Translations under genes and position numbers: made by a program
Shown here: positions 1 through 7,977 of the stretch, in pieces
Layout of the letters: the number at the start of each line of letters is the position of its first letter
Position numbering within the stretch: position 1 is the first letter of the stretch
From: Massilia sp. TS11
GTDB taxonomy: Bacteria; Pseudomonadota; Gammaproteobacteria; Burkholderiales; Burkholderiaceae_D
DNA: 64,000 nt
Direction: 5' to 3'
Assembly (NCBI RefSeq): GCF_022012445.1
Contig: NZ_JAKLTS010000001.1
Location: 496,001 to 560,000, forward strand
The notes under the pieces: model-generated
The model's database searches: none
Seen by the model: only the letters and a program-made list of their open reading frames with translations
Told to the model about the DNA's origin: nothing

Positions 1-3000
1 GCGCTCAGCAGTGTGCAGGTGCTGGCCCTGTCCAGTTCGGCCCTGGCCGGTCTTGATACCGAGGACATTCCGTTTATCGATGCCGACGGCTTTGGCCGCT
101 TGCGCTCGCAGCAGGTGCTGGCGCTGAACACGGCGCAGTGGCAGGCCGTCAGCAGCAGCCAGATGGCGGCGCTGGGCAGCACCGTGCTGGCTGCCATGAA
201 CACGGCGCAGATTGCGGTGCTCAGCAGCTGGCAGGCGGCCGCGCTGGCCTCGCGCCAGCTGCCGGGGTGGGGCAGCAGCCAGGTGGCGGCCCTGCACACG
301 GACGTGCTGGCGGCACTGGCGCCGGGCGCGCTGGCCGGCTGGTCCTCGCTGCAGTTCGCCGCGCTCGCCAGCGACCAGGCCCAGGCTCTAAACACCGCCC
401 AGGCGGCAGCGCTGAACAGCCGCCAGCTGGCCGCCCTCAACACGGCGGCCGTGGCGGCCCTGGTGTCGGACGATCTGGCTGCCCTGAGCACGCAAGCCAT
501 GGCGGGCTGGACCTCGCGCCAGCTGGCGCAGATCAGCAGCGCCCAGAGCGCCGCCTGGGACAGCCGCCAGCTCGCCGCGATCAGCAGTGCGGCCTTGGCC
601 GGTCTCGGTTCGGCCAATGCGGCGGCGCTGCGCTCGGAGCAGGTCGCGGGCCTGACCTCGCTGCAGATTGCGGCCCTGAGTTCGGCCGCCTTCGCAGCGC
701 TCGACCCCAACGCCATTGGCCAATTGAGCACGGCCGCCATCGGCCGCGTGCGCGCGGAGGAATGGCAGGCCCTGAGCAGCGCCCAGCTCGCCGCGCTCGA
801 TAGCGCCCAGGTGCGCGCGATTGCCGCCGTCGGCGTCGCCGCGCTGTCCACGGCCCTGCTGCAGGCCCTGTCGACGGGCCAGGCCGCGGCCCTGCAATCG
901 CAGCAGCTGGCGGCCCTGCGCAGCGAGCAATGGCGCGTGCTCGAGACGGAAGACGTGGCGGCCCTGAGCAGCCAGTCCCTGCGCGGCCTTGGCACGCTGC
1001 AGCTGGCGGCCCTGCGCAGTGACCAGGCTGCCGCGCTGAATACCCTGCAGGCCCCGGCGTTCGACGGGCGCCAGCTGGCCGCCATCGGCACCAGTGCAAT
1101 TGCGGCGATTGATCCGAACCTGTGGGCGGCCTTCGGCACCCAGGCCATGGCCGCGCTCAGCGCCGACCAATTGGCCGCCATGGGCACCGACCAGATCGTG
1201 GCCATCGGCAGCCGCCAGCTGCTGGCGATCAGCACGACGGCGCTGCGCGCCATGACCACGGCCCAGGCCCTGGCACTGACCTCGCTGCAGGTCGCCACCC
1301 TGGCCCCGGCCCAGGCGGCCGCTTTGTCGAGCGCCGCGGCGGCCGCCATCGAACGCAATAACATCGGCCTGCTGTCCACAGCGGCCATCGCGCGTCTGCG
1401 CACCGAACAGATGGCGGCGCTGAGCACCGACCAGTTCCAGCAGCTGTCCAGCGGCCAGATGCTGGCGATGAGCACGGGCGGCCTGGCGGCCCTGAACAGC
1501 GCGCAGCTCGCGGCCTTCCTCACGGCCCAGGTGCAGGGCCTGCGTTCGAATCAGATCGCCGCATTCAGCAGTGCGCAATTGGCCTGGCTGCCGACGGCCG
1601 TGCTGGCGGCGCTGCCGGCCGCCACCATTCCGGGCCTGAGTACCTTGCAGCTGGCGACCCTGGGTTCGGACGCGGTGCAGGCGCTCGGCACGGCCCAGGC
1701 GGCCCAGCTGACGGCACGCCAGATGGCGGCCCTCGGTACACTGGCGCTGGCAAATATGGAAACGGCCGATCTGGGCGCGCTCGCCACGGCGGCCGTGGCG
1801 GCGCTGGGCTCGCGCCAGACGGCGGCGCTGCGCACGGCCCAACTGGTCATGCTGGGCACGCGCCAGCTGGCGGCGCTGTCGACCGCGGCGGTCAGCGGCT
1901 TCGATTCGAATCAGCTGGCCGCCTTGGGCAGCGATCAGGTAGCGGCCTTTGGCTCGCAGCAGGTGCTGGCGATTGCGCCGGCCAGCCTGGCGGCGCTGGA
2001 GACCGACCGCATCGCCGCGCTGGCGACCACGGTGCTGACGCGCCTGCGCACCGACCAGATGCTGGCGCTGGGCACCGATCAGGTGCTGGCGCTGGGCAGC
2101 GCTCAGCTCAATGCCTTGGCCACGGCCGATGTGGCGGTGCTCACCAGCGCCCAGCTGCGCGCCCTGTCCACCTGGCAGGCGGCGAGCCTGAATTCGCGCC
2201 AGCTGGCGGCCCTTGGTTCGGCCCAGCTGGCGGCGCTGGAAACCGAGGACCTGGCCGCCCTGAATGCGGCCGCCCTGGTGGGCCTGGCCTCGCAGCAGCT
2301 GCGCGGCCTGGGGAGCGATCAGGCGGTGGCGCTGACCACGGCGCAGGCGGCGGCGCTCAATAGCCGCCAGCTGCCTGGCTTGAGCGCGGCGGCCGTCGCC
2401 GCGCTGGCCACGGACGATCTGCAGGCCCTGCGCAGCAACGCCCTGAGCGGCCTGCAGTCCTGGCAGGTCGACGCACTGAGTACTTTGCAGATGGCCGCCT
2501 TCGATGGCGCCCAGTTTGGCGGCTGGACCACCCAGGCGCTGGCCGCGATCGACAGCGCCCAGACGCAGGCGCTCGGCTCCGACCAGCTGGCCGATTTCGG
2601 CTCGCGCGAGCTGGCGGCCCTGCTGCCGCAGGCGGTGGCGGCAATCGATTCGGCTGACATCGCGGCGCTGGCCACGGCGGCGCTGGCGCGCCTGCGCAGC
2701 GAGCAGGCGGCGGCCATGCTCAGCACGCAGATCGCGGCGCTCGGCAGTCTGCAGCTGCAGGCGCTGTCGACCAGCAGCATCGCGGCGCTCGGCACGGCGG
2801 CGCTGGCCGGCCTGGCCACACAGCAGATTGCGGCCATCACCACCCAGCAGGCCGCCGCGCTGCGCAGCAGCCAACTGGCGGCGTTGGGCAGCGACGATAT
2901 CGCTGCGCTGGCGCCGCTGGCCCTGGCGGCCATGGCCAGCAGCCAGCTGCGGGCATTGGACAGCAGCCAGATCGGCGCACTTGGCACGGCCCAGGCAGCG

Positions 3001-3918
3001 GCGATCGGCAGCCGTCAGCTGATGGGCATCGGCACGGATAGCATCGATGCGCTGGCCAGTGCCAGCGTGGCCGCTTTGAGCAGCGCCGCCTTGCGCGGCC
3101 TGAGCGACGGCCAGGCCGCGGCGCTCGGCAGCGCCCAGGTGGCGGCGCTGCGCAGCGAACAGTTGGCGGCATTGAGCACCAGCGCTGTCGCCGGTTTCGG
3201 CAGCAGCCAGGCCGACGCGCTGACCTCCGCCCAGCTGGCGGGCCTCGGTACCCAGCAGTGGCCGGCCTTGGCCAATGCGGCCCTGGCGGCCCTGCACAGC
3301 GAGGCGGTAGCGGGCATTGGCACGGCCGCCATCGCGCGCCTGCGCACCGGGCAGATTGCGGCGCTGAACAGCGCGCAGCTGCATGCGCTGAGTTCCGATC
3401 AGGTGGGCGCCTTCAGCAGCGCCGCCATCGCGGCCTTCAGCAGCGCGCAGCTGCAGGCCCTCGATTCGACCCAGTGGCCGGGCCTGCGCAGTCAGCAGGC
3501 CGTAGCCCTTGGTTCCGCGCAGCTGGCGGCGCTGGGAACGGAGATCGTCGCCGCGCTGGCCAGTGCGACCGTCGCCGCCTTCAGCAGCGCCCAGCTGCGC
3601 GGCTTCAGTGCGGCCCAGGTGGAGGCCCTGACCAGCGTGCAGGCGGCCGCCCTCGGCTCGCGCCAGCTGCTGGGTCTGAGCACGGCCGCCGTGGCCGCAC
3701 TCGACACCGAAGACCTGCAGGCCCTGAGCAGCGCCGCCATCCCCGGCTTCAGCACGGCGCAGATCCGCGCGCTCACGACCGACCAGATCCGCAATGGTTT
3801 CAGCACCGCGCAGATGCGCGCGATGACGCTGGCCGAGCTGCGTGCGCTGGCGTCCGACCAGATCCAGGCCCTGAGCTCGGCCCAGATCGGCGCGCTGACG
3901 ACGAGCCAGATCGAGGCG
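1..3918 (+). repeat. Nested coding repeat: 24-bp octads in 648-bp superrepeats
   Basis: A marker octad containing R-[L/V]-R-[S/T/A]-[E/D/Q/G] begins (two codons before its first Arg) at nt 91, 739, 1387, 2035, 2683 and 3331. Every interval is exactly 648 bp, which is 216 codons or 27 octads. A middle level exists: S-R-Q-L octads recur every 56 residues (7 octads) at several places, for example L-A-S-R-Q-L to L-N-S-R-Q-L in the first superrepeat and two L-N-S-R-Q-L in the fourth, with a 6-octad step also seen. The only clear break of the octad register is one extra Asn codon at nt 3793-3795, close to the end of the array. The copies are diverged in sequence but not in length. Confidence 0.9.
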
Positions 3919-4662
3919 ATGGACTTCGCCACCCCGCTGGTGCTGGACCTGAATGGCGACGGCATCCACAGCCTGGCCGTGACGGCCGGCGTGCGTTTCG
4001 ACCTGCGCGCTGAGGGCAGCGCCGTTGCCACCGGCTGGGTCGGCGCGGGCGATGGCCTGCTGGTCCTGGACCGCAATGGCAATGGCCGCATCGACGATGG
4101 CAGCGAATTGTTCGGCAGTGCCGGCGGCGCGGCCAATGGCTTCGCGGCGCTGGCCGCGCTCGATAGCAACGGTGATGGCCGGATCGACGCGCAGGACGCC
4201 GGCTTCGCCCAGCTGCAGGTATGGCAGGACACGAACGCCGATGGCCAGAGCACGGCTGATGAGCTGCAAAGCCTCGACGCCCTGGGCATCGCCAGCCTGT
4301 CGCTGCGGGCCGAGGCCAGCAGCGTGGTCGATGCGGGGAATGTGCTTGGTCTGCTCGGTGATTTCACTCGCAGCGACGGCAGCCAGGGCAGGGTGGCCGA
4401 TGTCTGGTTCCAGACCGCGCCGCTGGCTGCGCGGGCCGCCGCGCTGGCACAGGAGATCGGCAGCTTCGGCATGGCGCCTGCAGCGGCGCCCGGCGCACTG
4501 CTGCTGCGCACCGCCGCCCTGGGTACGGCGCTGGAAGACTACCGTGCCAGCGTGGCCCTGGGCGATGTGCCGCCGCGGCCGCAGGTGCTGGCCAGCAGTG
4601 TGGAGCAGTTGTTCGCCCCGCGCGAGGCGGCGCCGCTGGCCGTGCCCGTCAAATCACGCTGA
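1..4662 (+). CDS. Giant octapeptide-repeat protein with C-terminal calcium-binding loops (5' end outside window)
   Basis: The frame is open from base 1, so the true start lies upstream; at least 1553 codons are visible. Up to about nt 3918 the protein is a near-continuous run of octapeptides of the pattern A-L-x-[S/T]-x-Q-[L/V/I/A]-A, about 160 copies. From nt 3919 a different C-terminal part of about 247 residues starts with P-L-V-L-D-L-N-G-D-G and carries four Asp-rich loops (DLNGDG nt 3949, DRNGNGRIDD nt 4069, DSNGDGRID nt 4162, DTNADGQS nt 4228) of the EF-hand/dockerin/RTX-tail type. Such C-terminal modules occur in large secreted or surface proteins of Proteobacteria. No signal peptide can be judged because the N-terminus is missing. 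A structural or adhesive extracellular role is inferred; I recognise no named family for the octads. The 3' end overlaps the convergent GNAT gene by 9 bp. Confidence 0.85.
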   Translation, partial: ALSSVQVLALSSSALAGLDTEDIPFIDADGFGRLRSQQVLALNTAQWQAVSSSQMAALGSTVLAAMNTAQIAVLSSWQAAALASRQLPGWGSSQVAALHTDVLAALAPGALAGWSSLQFAALASDQAQALNTAQAAALNSRQLAALNTAAVAALVSDDLAALSTQAMAGWTSRQLAQISSAQSAAWDSRQLAAISSAALAGLGSANAAALRSEQVAGLTSLQIAALSSAAFAALDPNAIGQLSTAAIGRVRAEEWQALSSAQLAALDSAQVRAIAAVGVAALSTALLQALSTGQAAALQSQQLAALRSEQWRVLETEDVAALSSQSLRGLGTLQLAALRSDQAAALNTLQAPAFDGRQLAAIGTSAIAAIDPNLWAAFGTQAMAALSADQLAAMGTDQIVAIGSRQLLAISTTALRAMTTAQALALTSLQVATLAPAQAAALSSAAAAAIERNNIGLLSTAAIARLRTEQMAALSTDQFQQLSSGQMLAMSTGGLAALNSAQLAAFLTAQVQGLRSNQIAAFSSAQLAWLPTAVLAALPAATIPGLSTLQLATLGSDAVQALGTAQAAQLTARQMAALGTLALANMETADLGALATAAVAALGSRQTAALRTAQLVMLGTRQLAALSTAAVSGFDSNQLAALGSDQVAAFGSQQVLAIAPASLAALETDRIAALATTVLTRLRTDQMLALGTDQVLALGSAQLNALATADVAVLTSAQLRALSTWQAASLNSRQLAALGSAQLAALETEDLAALNAAALVGLASQQLRGLGSDQAVALTTAQAAALNSRQLPGLSAAAVAALATDDLQALRSNALSGLQSWQVDALSTLQMAAFDGAQFGGWTTQALAAIDSAQTQALGSDQLADFGSRELAALLPQAVAAIDSADIAALATAALARLRSEQAAAMLSTQIAALGSLQLQALSTSSIAALGTAALAGLATQQIAAITTQQAAALRSSQLAALGSDDIAALAPLALAAMASSQLRALDSSQIGALGTAQAAAIGSRQLMGIGTDSIDALASASVAALSSAALRGLSDGQAAALGSAQVAALRSEQLAALSTSAVAGFGSSQADALTSAQLAGLGTQQWPALANAALAALHSEAVAGIGTAAIARLRTGQIAALNSAQLHALSSDQVGAFSSAAIAAFSSAQLQALDSTQWPGLRSQQAVALGSAQLAALGTEIVAALASATVAAFSSAQLRGFSAAQVEALTSVQAAALGSRQLLGLSTAAVAALDTEDLQALSSAAIPGFSTAQIRALTTDQIRNGFSTAQMRAMTLAELRALASDQIQALSSAQIGALTTSQIEAMDFATPLVLDLNGDGIHSLAVTAGVRFDLRAEGSAVATGWVGAGDGLLVLDRNGNGRIDDGSELFGSAGGAANGFAALAALDSNGDGRIDAQDAGFAQLQVWQDTNADGQSTADELQSLDALGIASLSLRAEASSVVDAGNVLGLLGDFTRSDGSQGRVADVWFQTAPLAARAAALAQEIGSFGMAPAAAPGALLLRTAALGTALEDYRASVALGDVPPRPQVLASSVEQLFAPREAAPLAVPVKSR

Positions 4663-5085
4663 CCGGTCCCAGCGCATCAGCGCCACCGGCTGCGGGTAAT
4701 GCCCCTGGCACCACTGGAATTTGTGCGCCACTTCGGCCGGCACCTGCGCATCCAGCCCGACCGGGCGGAAGCCCAGGCTCGCGTACAGGGCCGTGAGGTG
4801 GGCGAAGGGCACGCAGTACAGCTGATCGAAACCCGGCTGCTGCAGCAGCATGCGCACGATCTGCTGGGCCAGACCGCGCCCCTGAAACGCCGGCAGCACA
4901 TACATGCCGCCCAGTTCCCCAGTGCCGGCGCCGGTCGGCACGATGCGGCCCATGCCGGCCGGCGCGCCATCCACTTCGGCCAGCACCAGCACATGGCTGT
5001 CGTCCGAGGGCAGAAAGTCGATCTCCGCATAACGCGCGTTGATCCAGTCCAGATCGGCCGCGGTCGCAAGGCGCAGGGTGTTCAT
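4654..5085 (-). CDS. GNAT family N-acetyltransferase
   Basis: A 143-residue protein with the GNAT fold signature: a central beta-strand ending in G-G-M-Y-V-L-P followed by the acetyl-CoA pyrophosphate loop F-Q-G-R-G-L-A. The substrate cannot be told from sequence. I chose the ATG at 5085 (M-N-T-L-R-L) because it overlaps the stop codon of the upstream hydrolase as ATGA, which suggests translational coupling; a longer frame reaches further upstream but its extra residues are unlike the family. Converges with the octapeptide gene. Confidence 0.85.
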   Translation of the reverse strand: MNTLRLATAADLDWINARYAEIDFLPSDDSHVLVLAEVDGAPAGMGRIVPTGAGTGELGGMYVLPAFQGRGLAQQIVRMLLQQPGFDQLYCVPFAHLTALYASLGFRPVGLDAQVPAEVAHKFQWCQGHYPQPVALMRWDRSA

Positions 5086-6221
5086 GGTGTGGGGCTCCAG
5101 ACAACGCTGTGGTCCACCGCATACAGGCGGCAGGCCTGACGGTTCTTCTTCTTGCACAGACTGAGCGCCTGGCGCGCCGGATCTTCGCCATCCTCCACCC
5201 AGCTCCAGCCGCCGCTGGGCGCGAGCGCAAACGCGCGCGGCGCGGGCGTGGCCAGAAAGGCACGGTAGGCGGCACGCCCGTCCTCCTTCACGAAGGGCAG
5301 GGCCTGCACATCATCGAGGGCGGCATAGCGGCTGTCCGGCGGGGCCGGCGGCGGCAGCACGGTATAGATTTCGCGCGTCGGCAGCGCGCGCTCGGCCAGA
5401 AAGCGCAGCGCCGGTTCGCGCCACACTTTTACGCCATCGCGGCTGGCCACCATCTTGTGCGCGTCCTGGCGGAAGGCGCCGTAGGCCACCAGCTCGCCGT
5501 CGCCGCCTTCGTCCTGATAGCGGCGGTACAGGCTGCGCACGAAGCCGGGGCTGAAGTAGGAGTCATTGGCGCCGTACAGCCACAGCGAAGGAATCTGGCT
5601 ATTCCGGCCAAAGTGGGCAAAGGCCTGCTGCAGGCCGCTGCGCCAGTCGCACTGTTCGTCTTTGTAGCGCAGGCCGCCGGCGAAATTGATCACCGCCTTC
5701 ACGCCCGCTTCATCCATCGCCGCCACCGCCATCGAGGCCAGGCCGCCGTAGGACTGGCCGGCCACCACGATCTGCTCGCTGTCGATCCAGGTCTGCTCGC
5801 GCGCGAAGCGGATCGCGGCCAGCACATCCTCGGCCTGGGCATAGGCGTGGGCGATCATGTCGCAGCCGTAGTCGCGATAGCGCCCGCCCGAATGCGCGAA
5901 GCCCTGGCGCATCGGCACCATCACCGCGTAGCCGCGCTTGACGAATTCGGTGGCCAGAAAGATGAAGCGTTCGCGCGGCTGCAGGCGCGGATCGCCGGGC
6001 TGCTTGCCGTGGTTGATGATCAGGAGCGGGAAGGGCCCCGGCCCGTTCGGCCGGAAGATCGTCGTTTCGAGTTCGGTCTTGCCATTCGGTCCAGCGGGGA
6101 CCATCAGCACCTGCTCGTTCAGGCGCGCGTCGACCGGCATCGCGGCTTCCTGGGCGTGGGCGGGCAGCAGAAGCAGGGCAGGCAGCAGCAGGCGCGCCAG
6201 GCTGGACGAAAACGGAAACAT
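5082..6221 (-). CDS. Secreted alpha/beta hydrolase (dienelactone hydrolase/S9-like)
   Basis: 379 residues. The N-terminus is a signal peptide (hydrophobic run L-L-L-P-A-L-L-L-L-P-A-H-A followed by Q-E-A), so the enzyme is probably periplasmic. Alpha/beta-hydrolase landmarks are the oxyanion region I-I-N-H-G, the nucleophile elbow G-Q-S-Y-G-G, an acid in Y-G-A-N-D-S and a His in Q-D-A-H-K-M. The family includes dienelactone hydrolases and prolyl-oligopeptidase-like esterases; the substrate is unknown. It is the first gene of a two-gene unit with the GNAT gene (ATGA overlap). Confidence 0.85.
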   Translation of the reverse strand: MFPFSSSLARLLLPALLLLPAHAQEAAMPVDARLNEQVLMVPAGPNGKTELETTIFRPNGPGPFPLLIINHGKQPGDPRLQPRERFIFLATEFVKRGYAVMVPMRQGFAHSGGRYRDYGCDMIAHAYAQAEDVLAAIRFAREQTWIDSEQIVVAGQSYGGLASMAVAAMDEAGVKAVINFAGGLRYKDEQCDWRSGLQQAFAHFGRNSQIPSLWLYGANDSYFSPGFVRSLYRRYQDEGGDGELVAYGAFRQDAHKMVASRDGVKVWREPALRFLAERALPTREIYTVLPPPAPPDSRYAALDDVQALPFVKEDGRAAYRAFLATPAPRAFALAPSGGWSWVEDGEDPARQALSLCKKKNRQACRLYAVDHSVVWSPTP

Positions 6222-6284
6222 GGTGCGGCCATTTTATGCATGAGCCAAAGCTGGGGCAAGCTCAGCAGTGCGATAATCGCAGCC

Positions 6285-6857
6285 GTGAATCCCTCCCGTC
6301 CTCTTTGTCCGCGCTGTCAGCGGCCGCTGCCCGCCTGCGTGTGCGACTGCGCGCCCGCAGTCGCCAATGATGTCGATGTGCTGATCCTGCAGCATCCGCT
6401 CGAAACGGGCGCCGCCAAGGGCAGCGCGCGCCTGCTGCAGCTTAGCCTCGCGCGCTGCACCACGCTGGTGGGCGAACAGTTCGATCCGGCCTTACTGGAA
6501 CAGCATTTGTATGCCGATGGGCGTCAGCCGCTGCTGCTGTATCCGGGCGCGCCGGACGCGCGGGCGCAGCATGCGCCGGCGGCCCTGCGTCTGGTGCTGC
6601 TGGACGCCACCTGGCGCAAGAGCCGCAAGCTGCTGCATCTGAATCCGCCGCTGGCGGCGCTGCCGCGCATGGCGCTGGCCTCGGTGCCGCCGTCACGCTA
6701 CGCGATCCGCAAGGCGCATGCGCCGCACCAGCTGTCGACACTGGAGGCGGCCTGCCTCGCGCTGGCCGATCTGGAAGCCGCGCCCGCGCGCTACCTGCCG
6801 CTGCTCGATGGCTTTGAGCGCTTCGTGGCGCGGGTTCTGGCCCGCATGCGCCCTTGA
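6285..6857 (+). CDS. DTW-domain tRNA-uridine aminocarboxypropyltransferase
   Basis: 190 residues with the DTW-family layout: an N-terminal Cys motif C-P-R-C-Q-R-P-L-P-A-C-V-C, then L-L-D-A-T-W-R-K-S-R-K, the D-x-T-W signature that gives the family its name. Characterised members (E. coli TapT/YfiP, human DTWD proteins) transfer the 3-amino-3-carboxypropyl group of SAM to a tRNA uridine, giving acp3U. I prefer the GTG at 6285 because the protein then starts M-N-P-S-R-P-L-C directly before the Cys motif; an ATG at 6240 in the same frame would add 15 residues. A GATAAT hexamer lies at 6272-6277, close to the GTG. Confidence 0.85.
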   Translation: MNPSRPLCPRCQRPLPACVCDCAPAVANDVDVLILQHPLETGAAKGSARLLQLSLARCTTLVGEQFDPALLEQHLYADGRQPLLLYPGAPDARAQHAPAALRLVLLDATWRKSRKLLHLNPPLAALPRMALASVPPSRYAIRKAHAPHQLSTLEAACLALADLEAAPARYLPLLDGFERFVARVLARMRP

Positions 6858-6882
6858 CATTGATACTGTATGCGCATACAGT
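6854..6882 (+). promoter_or_regulatory. Candidate sigma-70 promoter overlapping the LexA box
   Basis: TTGACA at 6854-6859 is a perfect -35 hexamer. Seventeen bases downstream lies TACAGT at 6877-6882 as a possible -10. The LexA palindrome fills the spacer and the -10, so repressor binding would block polymerase. The -35 overlaps the stop codon of the DTW gene. The start ATG follows at 6889, so the transcript would have almost no leader. Confidence 0.65.
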
Positions 6883-6883
6883 A
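6864..6883. promoter_or_regulatory. LexA (SOS) operator
   Basis: TACTGTATGCGCATACAGTA is a perfect 20-bp palindrome. It contains the CTGT-N8-ACAG core and the flanking TA of the gamma/betaproteobacterial LexA consensus. It lies 5 bp before the start codon of the radical SAM gene. Control of that gene by DNA damage is inferred and fits reports that PA0069 of Pseudomonas aeruginosa belongs to the LexA regulon. Confidence 0.9.
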
Positions 6884-6888
6884 TTTGG

Positions 6889-7977
6889 ATGTCGCATCCC
6901 GCACCGTTCAAAGGCCGTGGCGCCGTCAGCAATCTGCAGGGCCGGTTCGAGGTCCAGCTGCGTGAACGCGCCGACGACGGCTGGTACACCGCCAGCGAGG
7001 ACGAAGCCCCGCTCCCGTTCCGCACCCACGTGACCGAGGAAGTGGCCAAGTCCATCCTTAGCCACAACCAGTCGCCCGACATTCCGTTCGGCGTCTCCAT
7101 CAATCCCTACCGCGGTTGCGAGCACGGCTGCATCTACTGTTTTGCGCGGCCCACGCACGCCTATCTGGGCCTGTCGCCGGGGCTCGATTTTGAAAGCCGC
7201 CTGGTCGCCAAGGTCAACGCGCCCGAGCTGCTGCGCGCGGCGCTGGCGCGCCCGGGCTATGTGCCGGAGCCGATCTCGGTCGGCATCAACACCGATGCCT
7301 ATCAGCCGGTGGAGCGCGAGCGCCGCATCACGCGCCGCATTCTCGAGCTGCTGCACGACTGCCAGCATCCGGTCGCGCTGATCACCAAGTCCTCCCTGGT
7401 CGAACGCGATATCGACCTGCTGGCGCCGATGGCGGCGCGCCATCAGGCCATCGTCGCCATCACGCTCACCACGCTCGATCCCGAGATCGCCCGCACGCTG
7501 GAGCCGCGCGCGACCACGCCGCTGCGCCGTCTGCGCACCATCCGCACGCTGACGGATGCCGGCATTCCGGTCGGCGTCAGCATCGCCCCCGTCATCCCCT
7601 TCATCACCGAGCCGGACTTGGAGCGCATCGTCGAAGCCGTGGCCGATGCCGGCGCCGTCAGCGCACACTATGTGGTGCTGCGCCTGCCGCACGAGGTCAA
7701 CCCCTTGTTCCAGCAGTGGCTGCAGGCGCATTTTCCCGAGCGCGCCCAGCGCGTGATGAACCGCGTGCGCGAGATCCACGGCGGTAAGGACTACGACGCC
7801 AGCTTCGGCAAGCGCATGCGCGGCGAGGGCGTCTGGGCCGACCTGATCGCCCAGCGCTTCGCCAAGGCCGTGCAGCGCCACGGGCTGGCCAGCGAACACC
7901 GCACGCGCGTCGGCCAGCTCGATACCAGCGCCTTCCGCCCGCCCTCGGCCAATCCGGACCAGCTGGCCCTGTTCTGA
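6889..7977 (+). CDS. PA0069-family radical SAM protein (SplB-like)
   Basis: 362 residues. The radical SAM [4Fe-4S] motif is C-E-H-G-C-I-Y-C, in the order C-x3-C-x2-C, preceded by N-P-Y-R-G, as in the PA0069/Rv2578c group related to spore photoproduct lyase. The N-terminal S-H-P-A-P-F-K-G-R-G is typical of the group. Its exact reaction is not established; a DNA-repair role is inferred from SplB similarity and the LexA box. The ATG at 6889 is chosen because it follows the operator; upstream in-frame codons would run into the DTW gene. The 3' end abuts the convergent membrane gene. Confidence 0.9.
   Translation: MSHPAPFKGRGAVSNLQGRFEVQLRERADDGWYTASEDEAPLPFRTHVTEEVAKSILSHNQSPDIPFGVSINPYRGCEHGCIYCFARPTHAYLGLSPGLDFESRLVAKVNAPELLRAALARPGYVPEPISVGINTDAYQPVERERRITRRILELLHDCQHPVALITKSSLVERDIDLLAPMAARHQAIVAITLTTLDPEIARTLEPRATTPLRRLRTIRTLTDAGIPVGVSIAPVIPFITEPDLERIVEAVADAGAVSAHYVVLRLPHEVNPLFQQWLQAHFPERAQRVMNRVREIHGGKDYDASFGKRMRGEGVWADLIAQRFAKAVQRHGLASEHRTRVGQLDTSAFRPPSANPDQLALF

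Noticed and set aside
1-3918. CRISPR array or TAL-effector repeats
   Set aside because: The 24-bp units are contiguous, in frame and have no spacers. TALE repeats are 33-35 residues with a variable di-residue; these are octads.
388-4269. A 1293-codon open frame antisense to the octapeptide gene
   Set aside because: It mirrors the repeat codons; its protein is a low-complexity Gln/Arg/Gly-rich product of the repeat on the other strand.
5109-6284. Upstream extension of the DTW gene frame
   Set aside because: It is antisense to the secreted hydrolase and has no DTW-family similarity before the Cys motif.
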